IMG/VR virus record: IMGVR_UViG_3300021075_000206
Location: 1 to 27,077 of that record
Length of the DNA stretch: 27,077 nt
Source: a virus
Strand: one strand, 5' to 3'
Shown here piece after piece: positions 7,150 to 15,620 of this stretch. Under the pieces are notes generated by a model. That model saw nothing but the letters and a program-made list of their open reading frames with translations, had not been told where the DNA came from and searched no databases. The number at the start of each line of letters is the position of its first letter. Positions within the stretch are counted from its first letter, which is position 1. Made by a program: the position numbers and the translations under genes.

Positions 7150-7347
7150 ATGAAACATTCGATTGAAATAAGCGTGAGTGAGGGTGGCGGGCATAAAAAC
7201 ACTGTTCTGAAAAGCAGGAAAATATCACTGCCAAAAAAACTTTGGCGATTGTTTTTCGGGCTAGAGAGAAAGGCAATTATTTTAGTGCCAGGGGATTCGG
7301 TGGAATCAGTGTCAATCAAGGAGGTGGAGTCAAATGCAGGATCGTAA
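7150..7347 (+). CDS. Small phage protein of unknown function
   Basis: This 65-residue basic protein begins at an ATG preceded by AGAAGGTGGTGAAAAAGGA. No family is recognised. The sequence has a glycine-rich SEGGGHK stretch, a basic centre (SRKISLPKKLWRLFFG) and an acidic end. Its last 14 bases overlap the start of the SNF2 helicase gene. The helicase ribosome binding site (AAGGAGGTGG) lies inside this gene, typical of compact phage operons. I accept it because of the ribosome binding site and overlap geometry, but it could be a non-functional frame. Confidence 0.5.
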   Translation: MKHSIEISVSEGGGHKNTVLKSRKISLPKKLWRLFFGLERKAIILVPGDSVESVSIKEVESNAGS

Positions 7348-8791
7348 CAATATGCCGATTAAGGGGACTCCGTATCAACACCAAATCAAAGCTTTTGAAT
7401 TTGTTTGTAAGTTGTTTGGACTTTTGCAAAGTGTTAACAAGTCAAAAGGAACAGCGCTATTAATGGAAATGGGAACAGGGAAAACGATTACGACAATCGC
7501 AGTGCTTGGCACACTTTTTGCAGCGGGCAAGATAAAAAAAGTTTTGATTGTTTCACCATTATCAATCGTAGGAGTTTGGAAAGAGGAACTTGAAAAGTTC
7601 GCGAACTTTAATTATTCGGTAGCGGTACTATCTGGAACAGGAGCAAAAAAGGTAGACATGCTTAAACAATTGACTGGCACTGGGGTTCAGATTGTGATTG
7701 TGAATTATGAATCCGCTTGGAGGTTAGAGAAGGAATTACTTGAATTTGATGCAGATATTATTGTGGCCGATGAGGGTCATAAAATTAAGACTCACAACAC
7801 CAAGCAGGCAAAAGCACTACATAAGTTGGGCGCTAAGGCGAGATACAAAATGCTGCTTACTGGTACCGTAATTACGAATAAGGCAATTGATGTTTTCAGT
7901 CAGTACAAATTTGTGAATCCTCTGATCTTTGGGAACAGTTTTTACACCTTCAGGAATCGGTATTTTGATATGACGGGTTATGGAAGTTATACACCAGTCC
8001 TTAAGAAAAGCATGTCGAAGGAGTTAATGGCAAGACTGCATAGCATTGCATTTCGTGTTACAAAGGCTGAGTGCCTGGACCTTCCTGAAACTACTGACAT
8101 TATTCGACACGTCGACCTTGAAGCAAGTGCCATGAGGGTTTATAAGGATTTGGTCAAAGACAGTTTTGCAGAGTTACAAAAGGGTGAAGTTACCGTGACT
8201 AACGTTTTGACCCGACTGCTGCGGTTATCACAGCTGACAGGCGGATTTATCGGTGACGATGACGGAAATGCACCTCAGCGAATTAGCACAGCTAAGTTAT
8301 CGGCACTGGAAGACATCCTGGAGGAAGCACTGAACGAGGGCAAAAAGTTAGTTATAATTGCAAGGTTTATAGCTGAGTTAAAAGCCATTTGCAAGTTGAT
8401 CGAGAGCAAAAAGGTCAGATATTCACTGATCATGGGTGGGGTGAAGGATCGAGATGAGCAGGTATCACAGTTTCAATGCGACCCCGAGGTTCAAGTGTTT
8501 GTTGGCCAGATTGCAACGGCGGGACTTGGGATTACATTAACGGCTGCAAGCACAATGGTTTTTTATTCTCTTGACTATTCGATGAGCAATTTTGAGCAGA
8601 CAAAGGCAAGGATCCACCGGGTAGGGCAAAAGGAAAATTGCACATACATCTACTTAACAGCAAAGGGTACGGTCGATGAGAAAGTATTGATGGCGTTGCA
8701 ATCAAAAGCGGATTTAGCGAGGACACTCGTTGATGATTATAAGGGCGGAGTTAATCCGTTCGAAACAAAGGAGGAGGTGAAAAAGAAATGA
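7334..8791 (+). CDS. SNF2-family DNA helicase (phage type)
   Basis: This 485-residue superfamily 2 helicase is of the compact SNF2 type found in phage replication modules. Visible motifs are Walker A EMGTGKT (about 45-51), motif Ia LIVSPLSIVGVWKEE, motif II DEGH (about 146-149), motif III LLTGT, motif V VGQIATAGLGITLTAAS, and motif VI QTKARIHRVGQ (about 422-432). It lacks chromatin-type accessory domains and probably translocates on double-stranded DNA during phage replication or recombination. The ATG has an AAGGAGGTGG site. The stop overlaps the next ATG (ATGA), so translation is coupled. The family is certain; the precise step in replication is inferred. Confidence 0.9.
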   Translation: MQDRNNMPIKGTPYQHQIKAFEFVCKLFGLLQSVNKSKGTALLMEMGTGKTITTIAVLGTLFAAGKIKKVLIVSPLSIVGVWKEELEKFANFNYSVAVLSGTGAKKVDMLKQLTGTGVQIVIVNYESAWRLEKELLEFDADIIVADEGHKIKTHNTKQAKALHKLGAKARYKMLLTGTVITNKAIDVFSQYKFVNPLIFGNSFYTFRNRYFDMTGYGSYTPVLKKSMSKELMARLHSIAFRVTKAECLDLPETTDIIRHVDLEASAMRVYKDLVKDSFAELQKGEVTVTNVLTRLLRLSQLTGGFIGDDDGNAPQRISTAKLSALEDILEEALNEGKKLVIIARFIAELKAICKLIESKKVRYSLIMGGVKDRDEQVSQFQCDPEVQVFVGQIATAGLGITLTAASTMVFYSLDYSMSNFEQTKARIHRVGQKENCTYIYLTAKGTVDEKVLMALQSKADLARTLVDDYKGGVNPFETKEEVKKK

Positions 8792-9201
8792 GCGATAAAA
8801 TGTTCGAATTAGCTGACAGTCTTAAAGAACTTAAAGACGCAAAAAGGCAGGCGGAGCAAGAGGTCAAAGACATCAACGCAAAAATTGAAGAAACTGATTT
8901 TCAATTATCTGAAATTATGGCAGAGACAGAAACACAAAGTTTTTCAAGAAGCGGCACCATGTTTTTCTTAAGCAATACAACTAGAGCATCGGCGCTGGCT
9001 GACAAGAAGGTTGAGCTTTACGAAGCGCTTAAGTCGCAAGGTTATGGTGATTTGGTTTATGAAACCGTTAATGCAAACTCACTATCGGCTTTTGTGAAAG
9101 AGCAGACCGCTGAGAACGAAGATTTATTACCTGACTGGCTTGATGGACTGGTTTCAGTCTTTGAAAAGACTTATGTCGGGGTTAGAAAAGCAACGAAGTA
9201 G
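8788..9201 (+). CDS. Phage protein with N-terminal coiled coil, unknown function
   Basis: This 137-residue protein is coupled to the SNF2 helicase gene by an ATGA overlap and has a GGAGGTG ribosome binding site. Residues 1-45 form a strongly charged heptad-like helix (LADSLKELKDAKRQAEQEVKD, then INAKIEETDFQLSEIMAE), a probable coiled coil. The remainder is globular (LADKKVELYEALKSQGYGDLVYETVNANSLSAFVKE). It is similar in outline to small accessory proteins next to phage helicases, for example Gp157-like factors, but I cannot confirm a family. Operon position suggests a helicase or replication partner. Confidence 0.65.
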   Translation: MSDKMFELADSLKELKDAKRQAEQEVKDINAKIEETDFQLSEIMAETETQSFSRSGTMFFLSNTTRASALADKKVELYEALKSQGYGDLVYETVNANSLSAFVKEQTAENEDLLPDWLDGLVSVFEKTYVGVRKATK

Positions 9202-9291
9202 CTTCTCTGATTCAAAGAGACAATGATTAAAGAAATAAGAGCGAAGGTAGCTTTAACATAAAAAAATATTTATTAATCGGAGGGTTTTGTT

Positions 9292-10050
9292 ATGAAAAAG
9301 GAAAAAGATTTAGTAGTAGTAGGTGCAGGATTTACAAATTTAGCTGAGTTTAATATGGCATCAGCCATGAATGAGGAACTCGATGGCTTAGATGGTGGTT
9401 TTGAGAGAATCAAGATTCCAAGCGCAGGTAGTACCGTTTTTGAAGTGCCGGGTGAAGATCCAAATGAACCTGACGCAGTGAAAGAGTTTAGTGCGGTGAT
9501 TCTTTATCACCACCCAATCCATGCGTATTACAAGAGTAAGTACACAGGTGGCAATCAGCCTCCTGATTGCGGAAGCTTTGACGGTTTGACAGGTGAAGGA
9601 ACGCCCGGAGGTAACTGCTCCAAGTGCCCGTTTAATCAATTCGGTAGCGGCGAGAATGGATCAAAGGCTTGCAAGAATAGACGCAGGATTTATGTTCTAA
9701 GAGAAGGCGAGATTTTTCCGTTGCTTTTATCACTCCCAACGGGGTCGCTCAAAGAGTTTACAAAACACATCAAACGTCTTTTGTCTAAGGGCAAGAAGTC
9801 AAATTCTGTGGTTACAAAGTTTTCACTCAAAAAAGCAGTCAACACCGGAGGTATTGCTTACTCACAAGCGCAGTTTGCTGTTGATAGAGTTCTTACACCA
9901 GAAGAGTTTGCCTTGGTCAGTAAGATGTCAGATCAGGTCAAGGCGTATAGCAAGCAAATAGGGTTTGATTTGGATAACTCACTCGCTGCGGAAGAAGAAT
10001 CACCGTTTGTTGATGCTGAGACTGGCGAGATCATTGAGCCACTTAAATAA
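9292..10050 (+). CDS. Putative zinc-binding replication protein, possible ssDNA-binding role
   Basis: This 252-residue protein has a clear start (GGAGGG then TTTTGTT before ATG). In the centre it has four spaced cysteines, C93, C109, C112 and C127, within a glycine-rich stretch that includes NCSKCPFNQFGSG. This could be a zinc-binding insertion. The C-terminus is acidic (EEESPFVDAETGEIIEPLK), as in many single-stranded DNA-binding proteins that recruit partners through acidic tails. Its position between helicase and DNA polymerase genes fits an ssDNA-binding role, but that is inference. I do not recognise a named family. An alternative is a recombination mediator. Confidence 0.6.
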   Translation: MKKEKDLVVVGAGFTNLAEFNMASAMNEELDGLDGGFERIKIPSAGSTVFEVPGEDPNEPDAVKEFSAVILYHHPIHAYYKSKYTGGNQPPDCGSFDGLTGEGTPGGNCSKCPFNQFGSGENGSKACKNRRRIYVLREGEIFPLLLSLPTGSLKEFTKHIKRLLSKGKKSNSVVTKFSLKKAVNTGGIAYSQAQFAVDRVLTPEEFALVSKMSDQVKAYSKQIGFDLDNSLAAEEESPFVDAETGEIIEPLK

Positions 10051-10055
10051 GCTGA

Positions 10056-10101
10056 GTCTTTTGGTTGGGAGTGGGCAAGTTCCGCTCCCTATCCCAAAGA
10101 C
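10056..10101 (+). repeat. Imperfect hairpin upstream of DNA polymerase gene
   Basis: GTCTTT at 10056-10061 pairs with AAAGAC at 10096-10101. Inner segments (GGGAG with CTCCC, GG with CC) extend the stem with small bulges. It sits in the 66-base gap before the polymerase ribosome binding site and has no T-run. It may be an mRNA-stability or processing element. Confidence 0.45.
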
Positions 10102-10116
10102 AGATTGGAGAAAAAG

Positions 10117-12036
10117 ATGGAATATAAATGTGTAACAAATTTAGAAGAATTAAAAGCATATATTGCTGATAAAAAGATTGTAGCGTTTGACATTGAAACC
10201 GCGCCTGACGAGAAGTACAGAGATGAGAAGTTTGCAGCACTTAGCCCTCATAAATCAGATGTAACTGGAGTTTCGTTTTCAGTGGAAGTGGGTACAGGAG
10301 TATATGTGCCGCTTAACCATAAAGTTGGAAACAACCTAAAAGACACTGAATTGTTTTGGAATTACCTCAAGGAACTTTTAACGGATAAAGCCGTAATAAA
10401 AATAGCGCATAACCTTGCATTTGAAGCTGCGTTTATTTACAAGCATGGTATTGTGATCCTCTCGCCGGTGTATGACACTATAGCCGCTTCGCAGTTAACA
10501 CTTAAATCAAATACTGTCTTTCGGGATCTACATGACAGTGGATTAAAGACACTTGTGCCAGAACTATATAATGTTCAAATGCCAAAGTTCGAAGAGGTCA
10601 TGCAGGGACGCCACTTTGATGAGCTTTCCCCTCAAGATGATGAGGCCATTAACTATGCCTGTGCTGATAGCGATTTTACGCTGCAACTTTTTAGAACATT
10701 TAATGACTGGTTTGACCGCTTCCTTCCAAGACATCGATTTATTTGTGAGGAGATTGAATCACCAACTGCAGTGTATGTTGGGATCATGAAATATAACGGG
10801 TTATTGGTGGACAAGGAACTTATGCTTTCCAAGCAGAAAGAAGCCGAGGATAAACTCGCTGAAATAAAAACAGAGATTGCGCTGATTATCGGTAATATTG
10901 ATATCGGGGCCAATGCATCAACCTCAGCCTTTAAGAAACATTTGTATAAGGATTTGGGTCTGCCAGTATTAAAAGTTACAGCAAAAAACAATGAAGCGGC
11001 TGACGATGAAGCGTTGATTTTACTTGCTGATTGGTGCGGGGAAAACAGAAAAGACTTAGTACCATTATTCCAACTTGTTCAGGAATACCGAAAGTGGGGA
11101 AAGCTCAAGTCAACATATATCGATGGATACCTTGGATTTGTAAACTCAGCTACAAACCGGATACATGCTGATCTTTTTCCGCTTGGAACAGAAACGGGTA
11201 GGTTTTCATCAAGGAATCCCAATCTTCAAAACATGCCTAGAATTGATGGGGACATTGCGGGAATTAGAAATTTCTTTATTGCCCCTGAGGGTAAAGTGCT
11301 ATTGTCGTTAGACTTATCACAAATCGAGCTTCGTGTGGGCGCATTATTTTGTAGAGACGAAAGAATGCTTTATACATACAAGAACAACGGTGACATCCAT
11401 GCTCAAACGACCAGTGTCATTTATAGAATTCCGCTCGAGGTATCGGCAGATAAAGGCGCCAAGTATTACAAGGAGCGACGCTCTATTGCAAAGAACTGTA
11501 ATTTTGGGGTGTTCTATGGTCTGTTTCCAAAAGGGCTACAAAACAACTTGAGATTTAAGGCGGGACTCAATATTTCGCTTAACGAATGTAAAGTGATAAT
11601 TTCGAATCTGAAAGACGGGTATCCAAGATTGGCGCAGTGGCAAGAGGTTGTTGTGAAAAAAGCAATCATAAGGAAATACTCTGAAACATTTCTGGGCAGG
11701 CGCAGGTATCTCCCAAACATCGACTCGGACGACTGGGGTAAGAGGAGCTTTGAACAGAGGTGTGCGCTAAACACTCCAATTCAAGGAACTGCCGCAGATA
11801 TTCTAAAGCTTTCAATGGTTAGGATAATTGAGGGCTTGGTAGAGAGACCTTGGTTAATGCCACTGCTGCAGATTCATGATGAACTTGTGTTTGAATTACC
11901 GAAAGACAGGGTTTTGGAAGCCTCCCAGTTTATAAAGGAGTGCATGGAGCAAAAGCCTTTTGAGGAGTTTGATGTTCCAATCATAGCTGAAGCGGCTGTG
12001 GGTATGAGGTTTGGAGAGATGGAGGATCTGAAATGA
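10117..12036 (+). CDS. Phage family A DNA polymerase with 3'-5' exonuclease
   Basis: This 639-residue replicative DNA polymerase has a T7/Pol I fold. The exonuclease domain shows Exo I FDIETAP (about 24-30), Exo II AHNLAFEAAF and Exo III YACADSDF. The polymerase domain shows TGRFSSRNPNLQNMPR, motif A LSLDLSQIELR (about 395-405), motif B RSIAKNCNFGVFYGL (about 455-469) and motif C IHDEL (about 586-590). All catalytic residues appear present. An in-frame TTG at 10105 is possible, but the GGAG at 10107-10110 sits six bases before the ATG at 10117, so I choose that start. The gene stop overlaps the next ATG. It works with the primase-polymerase/helicase and origin downstream to copy the phage genome. 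Confidence 0.92.
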   Translation: MEYKCVTNLEELKAYIADKKIVAFDIETAPDEKYRDEKFAALSPHKSDVTGVSFSVEVGTGVYVPLNHKVGNNLKDTELFWNYLKELLTDKAVIKIAHNLAFEAAFIYKHGIVILSPVYDTIAASQLTLKSNTVFRDLHDSGLKTLVPELYNVQMPKFEEVMQGRHFDELSPQDDEAINYACADSDFTLQLFRTFNDWFDRFLPRHRFICEEIESPTAVYVGIMKYNGLLVDKELMLSKQKEAEDKLAEIKTEIALIIGNIDIGANASTSAFKKHLYKDLGLPVLKVTAKNNEAADDEALILLADWCGENRKDLVPLFQLVQEYRKWGKLKSTYIDGYLGFVNSATNRIHADLFPLGTETGRFSSRNPNLQNMPRIDGDIAGIRNFFIAPEGKVLLSLDLSQIELRVGALFCRDERMLYTYKNNGDIHAQTTSVIYRIPLEVSADKGAKYYKERRSIAKNCNFGVFYGLFPKGLQNNLRFKAGLNISLNECKVIISNLKDGYPRLAQWQEVVVKKAIIRKYSETFLGRRRYLPNIDSDDWGKRSFEQRCALNTPIQGTAADILKLSMVRIIEGLVERPWLMPLLQIHDELVFELPKDRVLEASQFIKECMEQKPFEEFDVPIIAEAAVGMRFGEMEDLK

Positions 12037-12203
12037 GTGAAGCAATGAGGTTTATTTCAAGGATTAAGAAACACAAGGATGATCTTCCAAAACAAACGAT
12101 CAAGACAATCAGGGGACAGGCCCTTGCAGGTGATGTTTTAGGTGCAAAGAAGGGCTTAGAGAGATTATTAAACGAGAGGATGAAATGTGATGAGTGTAAG
12201 TAA
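12033..12203 (+). CDS. Small basic phage protein, unknown function
   Basis: This 56-residue frame starts at the ATG that overlaps the polymerase stop (ATGA) and ends inside the next gene. The sequence is strongly basic and helical (FISRIKKHKDDLPKQTIK, then GAKKGLERLLNERMKCDECK) and ends with a CxxC pair. A GGAGG lies about 10 bases before the ATG in the polymerase gene. Coupled overlaps on both sides support a real gene. The family is not recognised. Confidence 0.6.
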   Translation: MSEAMRFISRIKKHKDDLPKQTIKTIRGQALAGDVLGAKKGLERLLNERMKCDECK

Positions 12204-12615
12204 ATATAACGAAAAAGGTTATCCCGACCCAACAGCGTACGAGGCAATTTGTAATATTGAGCGAGAGGAGAAATTAAAAGGCTTTCGGCCGATAGTATTT
12301 GTATGTTCTCCCTTTAAGGGTGACCTAGAAAAAAATACGCGTAGGGCAAGACGGTATTCAAGGTTCGTGGTGACTAGTGGCGGGATTCCATTTGCACCGC
12401 ACCTTCTGTTTCCTCAGTTCATGGACGAAGAAGACAGTGTCCAAAGGGAACTTGGAATTTTCTTTGGCACTGTGTTTTTGAGGAAGTGTCAAGAACTCTG
12501 GGTGTTTGGTGACAAAATCACAAGTGGAATGCAGATTGAAATAGATAAGGCAAAGACACGAAACATTTTGATTCGATATTTCAATGAGCGCTGCGAGGAG
12601 GTGCAGGACAAATGA
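12190..12615 (+). CDS. DUF4406/deoxyribosyltransferase-like protein
   Basis: This 141-residue protein has a Rossmann-like outline: IVFVCSPFKGD near the N-terminus, a helical segment rich in Arg (NTRRARRYSRFVV), GGIPFAPHLLFPQFMDE, then ELWVFGDKITSGMQIEIDKA. This pattern is shared with the DUF4406/DUF7768 group related to nucleoside 2-deoxyribosyltransferases, where a Ser/Pro-Phe loop binds the nucleotide and an acidic residue is catalytic. In phages these are thought to act in nucleotide metabolism or sensing. A GTG at 12187 precedes the ATG at 12190. The ATG fits GAGAGG better. The stop overlaps the next ATG. Fold assignment is fairly good; the reaction is not known. Confidence 0.7.
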   Translation: MSVSKYNEKGYPDPTAYEAICNIEREEKLKGFRPIVFVCSPFKGDLEKNTRRARRYSRFVVTSGGIPFAPHLLFPQFMDEEDSVQRELGIFFGTVFLRKCQELWVFGDKITSGMQIEIDKAKTRNILIRYFNERCEEVQDK

Positions 12616-15167
12616 GTTACACTTTCCCAAAGGAACTGGCGGAATTGAAACAATGGGTGTGTTGGCGCTTGGAGCCTGCAAAGGATGAAGGTAAACCAAA
12701 AAAAATCCCGTATGATGCAGCAACAGGTTATAAAGCATCGTCAACAAACCCAAAGACATGGCATACCTTAAGAGAAGTTGAAGCGGCTATGAAAAAATAT
12801 ATGTATACGGGCATCGGTTTTGTTTTCACAAAAGAATCGGGTTTTGTCGGAGTGGACATTGATCATTGCAGAGATACCAGCACTGGTGGATTAAACGAAA
12901 TCGCTGAGGCGATAGTTTCAAAATGTCAAACATATGTTGAGATCAGTCCGTCCGGCGAAGGTCTGCATTTATTTTTCAAGGGAGTTATGCCTGAGGGCGG
13001 GAACAAAAACACTCCAAACGGTGTGGAGATGTACTCAACCGGTCGGTACTTTACTATGACTGGGAAGCGGCTTGAGGGAAGTTGCGATGAAGTTGCAACC
13101 GATGACGGGGAGCTTGAGTGGATTCATAAAACATACATTCAACAAAGCAAAACCAATAAGTCGACCAAACGAAAAAAGCGAAGCGGCTCAAGGGCAGTTG
13201 CATTGTCAGACGAAGAGGTTATTGAAAAAGCAACGTCTACCGATAATGGAGCATTGTTCAATTCGCTTTGGGAGGGTAACTGGAAGGAAACGCATCAAAG
13301 TCAATCTGAAGCGGATATGGCACTTTGCTGCAAACTCGCATTTTGGACAGGCAAGAACAAAGAACAAATGGACAGGCTCTTTCGGCAGAGCAAGTTATTT
13401 CGTGAGAAATGGGATGAAAAGCACCATGCGAGTGGCGCAACCTATGGCGAGGAAACCTTGGATAAAGCGATCGAGCTTGTTACGCAAACTTACAGTTCCA
13501 ACGGTGATATGCCAGTTTTTGAATATGAGGGTAGGTATTTTCGAAGCAAAGGAAACGGTATTTATCCTCTTACAAATTTTGTGATGGAGCCAATTGAGAT
13601 GATTGTGTCAGAAGACGAAACTCAAATATCAGCAGATCTCGTTACGATCAGCGGTGAAGTTTTTCGTCAGACATTTTTGACTACAGATTTTTCTAACCTT
13701 CAGAGGTTTAAAAATATCCTAAACAAACGTACTCTTGGGCTCAGTTATACAGGTTCAGAAGCAGATCTCGAATTATTAAAAGGGCTCATATCAGGGCTTT
13801 CTTGGGAGAGAAAGACCGGGGTCAAGGCACTTGGGCTCTACCGCCACGGAGGGCGATGGGTATATGTTTCAACGGACGGCGCCATTGAAGCCGGCGGAGT
13901 CATGGTTGGTGATATTGTTCAATTGGAGAAGCATAAAAACATTGCAAGTGGGATCTTGGCTACGGACATTATCAAGGCAAAAGATCTTCTCGTTCTTGGC
14001 CCACTTCTACTTGGATACAATGAGTCATTAAAGACTGTTGGAGTATTGGCTTGGTGTGCTAGTTGCTTTTTGAAAGAACACCTTAAGCACTCTAAAATTA
14101 AATTTCCTCACTTGCTTTTAATCGGTGAAGCCGGGAGTGGTAAAAGTAATACATTGGAGCGAGTAATCTTGCCAATATTTTCTAGGTTAAAAGTTGCTGC
14201 AGCAAACCAAGTTACAGCATTTACGCTTATGAAAGACTCGTCCTCGTCTAACGTAATTCCGCAGCCGTTGGATGAGTTCAAGCCGTCGAAAATCGATAGG
14301 AATAAGCTCGCAGTGCTTTATAACCATATGCGAGATAGTTACGATGGCCATGAGGGAGTTCGTGGAAGAGCAGATCAAACGTCAGTGACGTATGAACTTT
14401 GTGCGCCGCTTGTAATTGCCGGGGAAGAATCTCCTGATGAGCCTGCAATTCGGGAGCGAAGTATTGAGCTGTTATTTTCTAAAAAAGACTTAAAAATTGC
14501 GGAACATAAAAAGAATTTCAAACGGTTAATGTCAATGTCAGATGAACTTGAAAACTTGGGGAGGGGCCTTCTGGATGTGGCACTTAGAACCGACATAGCT
14601 GAAGTGAATGCTTGGCACCGTGAAAGCCTTGAAGCCTTTGATAAAGAATTGCCATCTCGAATTGTCAGTAATCTTGCATGCTGTGTTGTTGGGCTAAAAC
14701 TTCTGGAGCGGCTTAGTAAACAGAATGCACTGCTTTGGGAGCAGGTTTTTAATATTCCTCTGAATGAGTGTATTCAAAGCTTAGCACTTGGTGCAAAGGA
14801 GTATCTGCTTGACGGCAACACCTCAAACAAAGGAATTATTGAGCAAAGCCTTGAGGTGATGGCAAGGATGGGACTACAAAACGAGGTCGAGTGGATTTTG
14901 ATCGAGAAAGAAACGCAGCTTGCTATTCGGTTAATTGAGGTCTATGACAAGTTCACAAAGTATCGAAGGGAGTTTGCAACCGGTGGTGAGTGTCTCGAAT
15001 TATCACAATTCAAAAAGCAATTAAAAAACTCGGATCTGTTTATTGACAATAAAACAGTGCGTTTCCAAAATGATACGCACAAGGCGTATGTGCTTGATTT
15101 TAGGCTTCTTAAGGAGCGTTGCGATGTTGAAGGTTTCATAAACACAGGAGTAAAACCGCTTAAATAA
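12612..15167 (+). CDS. Primase-polymerase fused to helicase-like ATPase
   Basis: This 851-residue protein has an archaeo-eukaryotic primase (AEP/PrimPol) N-terminal domain. It shows the metal-binding GVDIDHC at about 80-86, the SPSGEGLHLFFKG segment (sxH motif) at about 112-124, and YSTGRYFTMTG after it. A linker rich in Lys/Arg lies near 180-195. The C-terminal half carries a P-loop GEAGSGKSN at about 505-513, followed by a helicase-type region similar to phage and plasmid replication ATPases (DUF927/VapE-like context). It is the likely initiator, primase and replicative helicase of the phage. The candidate origin lies directly after its stop codon, as often seen for such initiators. ATG overlaps the previous stop. 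AEP and P-loop assignments are firm; the exact subfamily is not. Confidence 0.85.
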   Translation: MSYTFPKELAELKQWVCWRLEPAKDEGKPKKIPYDAATGYKASSTNPKTWHTLREVEAAMKKYMYTGIGFVFTKESGFVGVDIDHCRDTSTGGLNEIAEAIVSKCQTYVEISPSGEGLHLFFKGVMPEGGNKNTPNGVEMYSTGRYFTMTGKRLEGSCDEVATDDGELEWIHKTYIQQSKTNKSTKRKKRSGSRAVALSDEEVIEKATSTDNGALFNSLWEGNWKETHQSQSEADMALCCKLAFWTGKNKEQMDRLFRQSKLFREKWDEKHHASGATYGEETLDKAIELVTQTYSSNGDMPVFEYEGRYFRSKGNGIYPLTNFVMEPIEMIVSEDETQISADLVTISGEVFRQTFLTTDFSNLQRFKNILNKRTLGLSYTGSEADLELLKGLISGLSWERKTGVKALGLYRHGGRWVYVSTDGAIEAGGVMVGDIVQLEKHKNIASGILATDIIKAKDLLVLGPLLLGYNESLKTVGVLAWCASCFLKEHLKHSKIKFPHLLLIGEAGSGKSNTLERVILPIFSRLKVAAANQVTAFTLMKDSSSSNVIPQPLDEFKPSKIDRNKLAVLYNHMRDSYDGHEGVRGRADQTSVTYELCAPLVIAGEESPDEPAIRERSIELLFSKKDLKIAEHKKNFKRLMSMSDELENLGRGLLDVALRTDIAEVNAWHRESLEAFDKELPSRIVSNLACCVVGLKLLERLSKQNALLWEQVFNIPLNECIQSLALGAKEYLLDGNTSNKGIIEQSLEVMARMGLQNEVEWILIEKETQLAIRLIEVYDKFTKYRREFATGGECLELSQFKKQLKNSDLFIDNKTVRFQNDTHKAYVLDFRLLKERCDVEGFINTGVKPLK

Positions 15168-15170
15168 AAT

Positions 15171-15307
15171 GTTACCTTGTTACTATGTTACTTCATATTC
15201 TATATCTACACGAAAAAGTTGTTTTTTTTATTTTTATATACACGTGCGTGTGCGCGCGTATAAACGAAGACCTATAAAAAGTTCAGGTAACATGGTAACT
15301 AGGTAAC
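15171..15307 (+). other. Probable phage replication origin (GTTAC iterons in inverted arrays)
   Basis: The left array has GTTAC at 15171, 15179 and 15187, spaced 8 bp. The right array has GTAAC (the reverse complement) at 15287, 15295 and 15303, also spaced 8 bp. The two 21-bp arms match as an inverted repeat at 19 of 21 positions and enclose 95 bp. That interval contains A/T tracts (15221-15240) and a 28-bp strictly alternating purine-pyrimidine tract. It lies immediately after the primase-helicase gene. Iterons around an easily melted region are the hallmark of an origin. The initiator is probably the upstream protein. Confidence 0.75.
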
Positions 15308-15323
15308 AAACGAGGGAAAGAGC

Positions 15324-15620
15324 ATGGCTGAAAAAGAGATAGTAAGTGCAATTTTAAAGTATTTAAAGACTGTGCCGGATTGCTTTGCATGGAAGACGCA
15401 TGGCGGATTATATGGCACAGCTGGTATCCCGGATATCATCGCCTGTATAGGAGGGAGGTTTGTCGCATTTGAGGTGAAGACGAAACTCGGGAAACTGACA
15501 AAGTTACAAGAAATCACAATTCAAAGAATCAATGAAGCTAAGGGCAAAGCCTACAAAGTTACAAGTGTAAGTGAAGTTAAAAAAATACTTGAAAACTTGG
15601 AGGGAAACCCAAATGAATAA
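15324..15620 (+). CDS. VRR-NUC domain nuclease
   Basis: This 98-residue standalone VRR-NUC protein belongs to the PD-(D/E)XK nuclease superfamily. Motifs are AWKTHGGLYGTAGIPDIIAC at about 31-50 (GIPD holds the first catalytic Asp) and FVAFEVKTKLGKLTKLQ at about 55-71 (EVK catalytic pair). Standalone phage VRR-NUC enzymes are thought to act as structure-specific nucleases, for example on Holliday junctions, in replication and packaging. The ribosome binding site is GAGGGAAAG. The gene follows the origin and overlaps the next gene by eight bases. Family assignment is sure; the substrate is by analogy. Confidence 0.87.
   Translation: MAEKEIVSAILKYLKTVPDCFAWKTHGGLYGTAGIPDIIACIGGRFVAFEVKTKLGKLTKLQEITIQRINEAKGKAYKVTSVSEVKKILENLEGNPNE

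Noticed and set aside
10653-10991. 112-residue antisense frame inside the DNA polymerase gene
   Set aside because: It lies wholly opposite conserved polymerase sequence, has no ribosome binding site, and its composition is explained by the coding strand.
13072-13584. 170-residue forward frame inside the primase-polymerase gene
   Set aside because: It is an out-of-frame shadow, Arg/Lys/Met-rich and without a recognisable motif, while the overlapping gene has AEP and P-loop motifs.
15171-15307. Reading the GTTAC arrays as a CRISPR or a terminator
   Set aside because: The units are 5-8 bp without spacers and the arms are 95 bp apart, so neither fits; origin iterons fit better.
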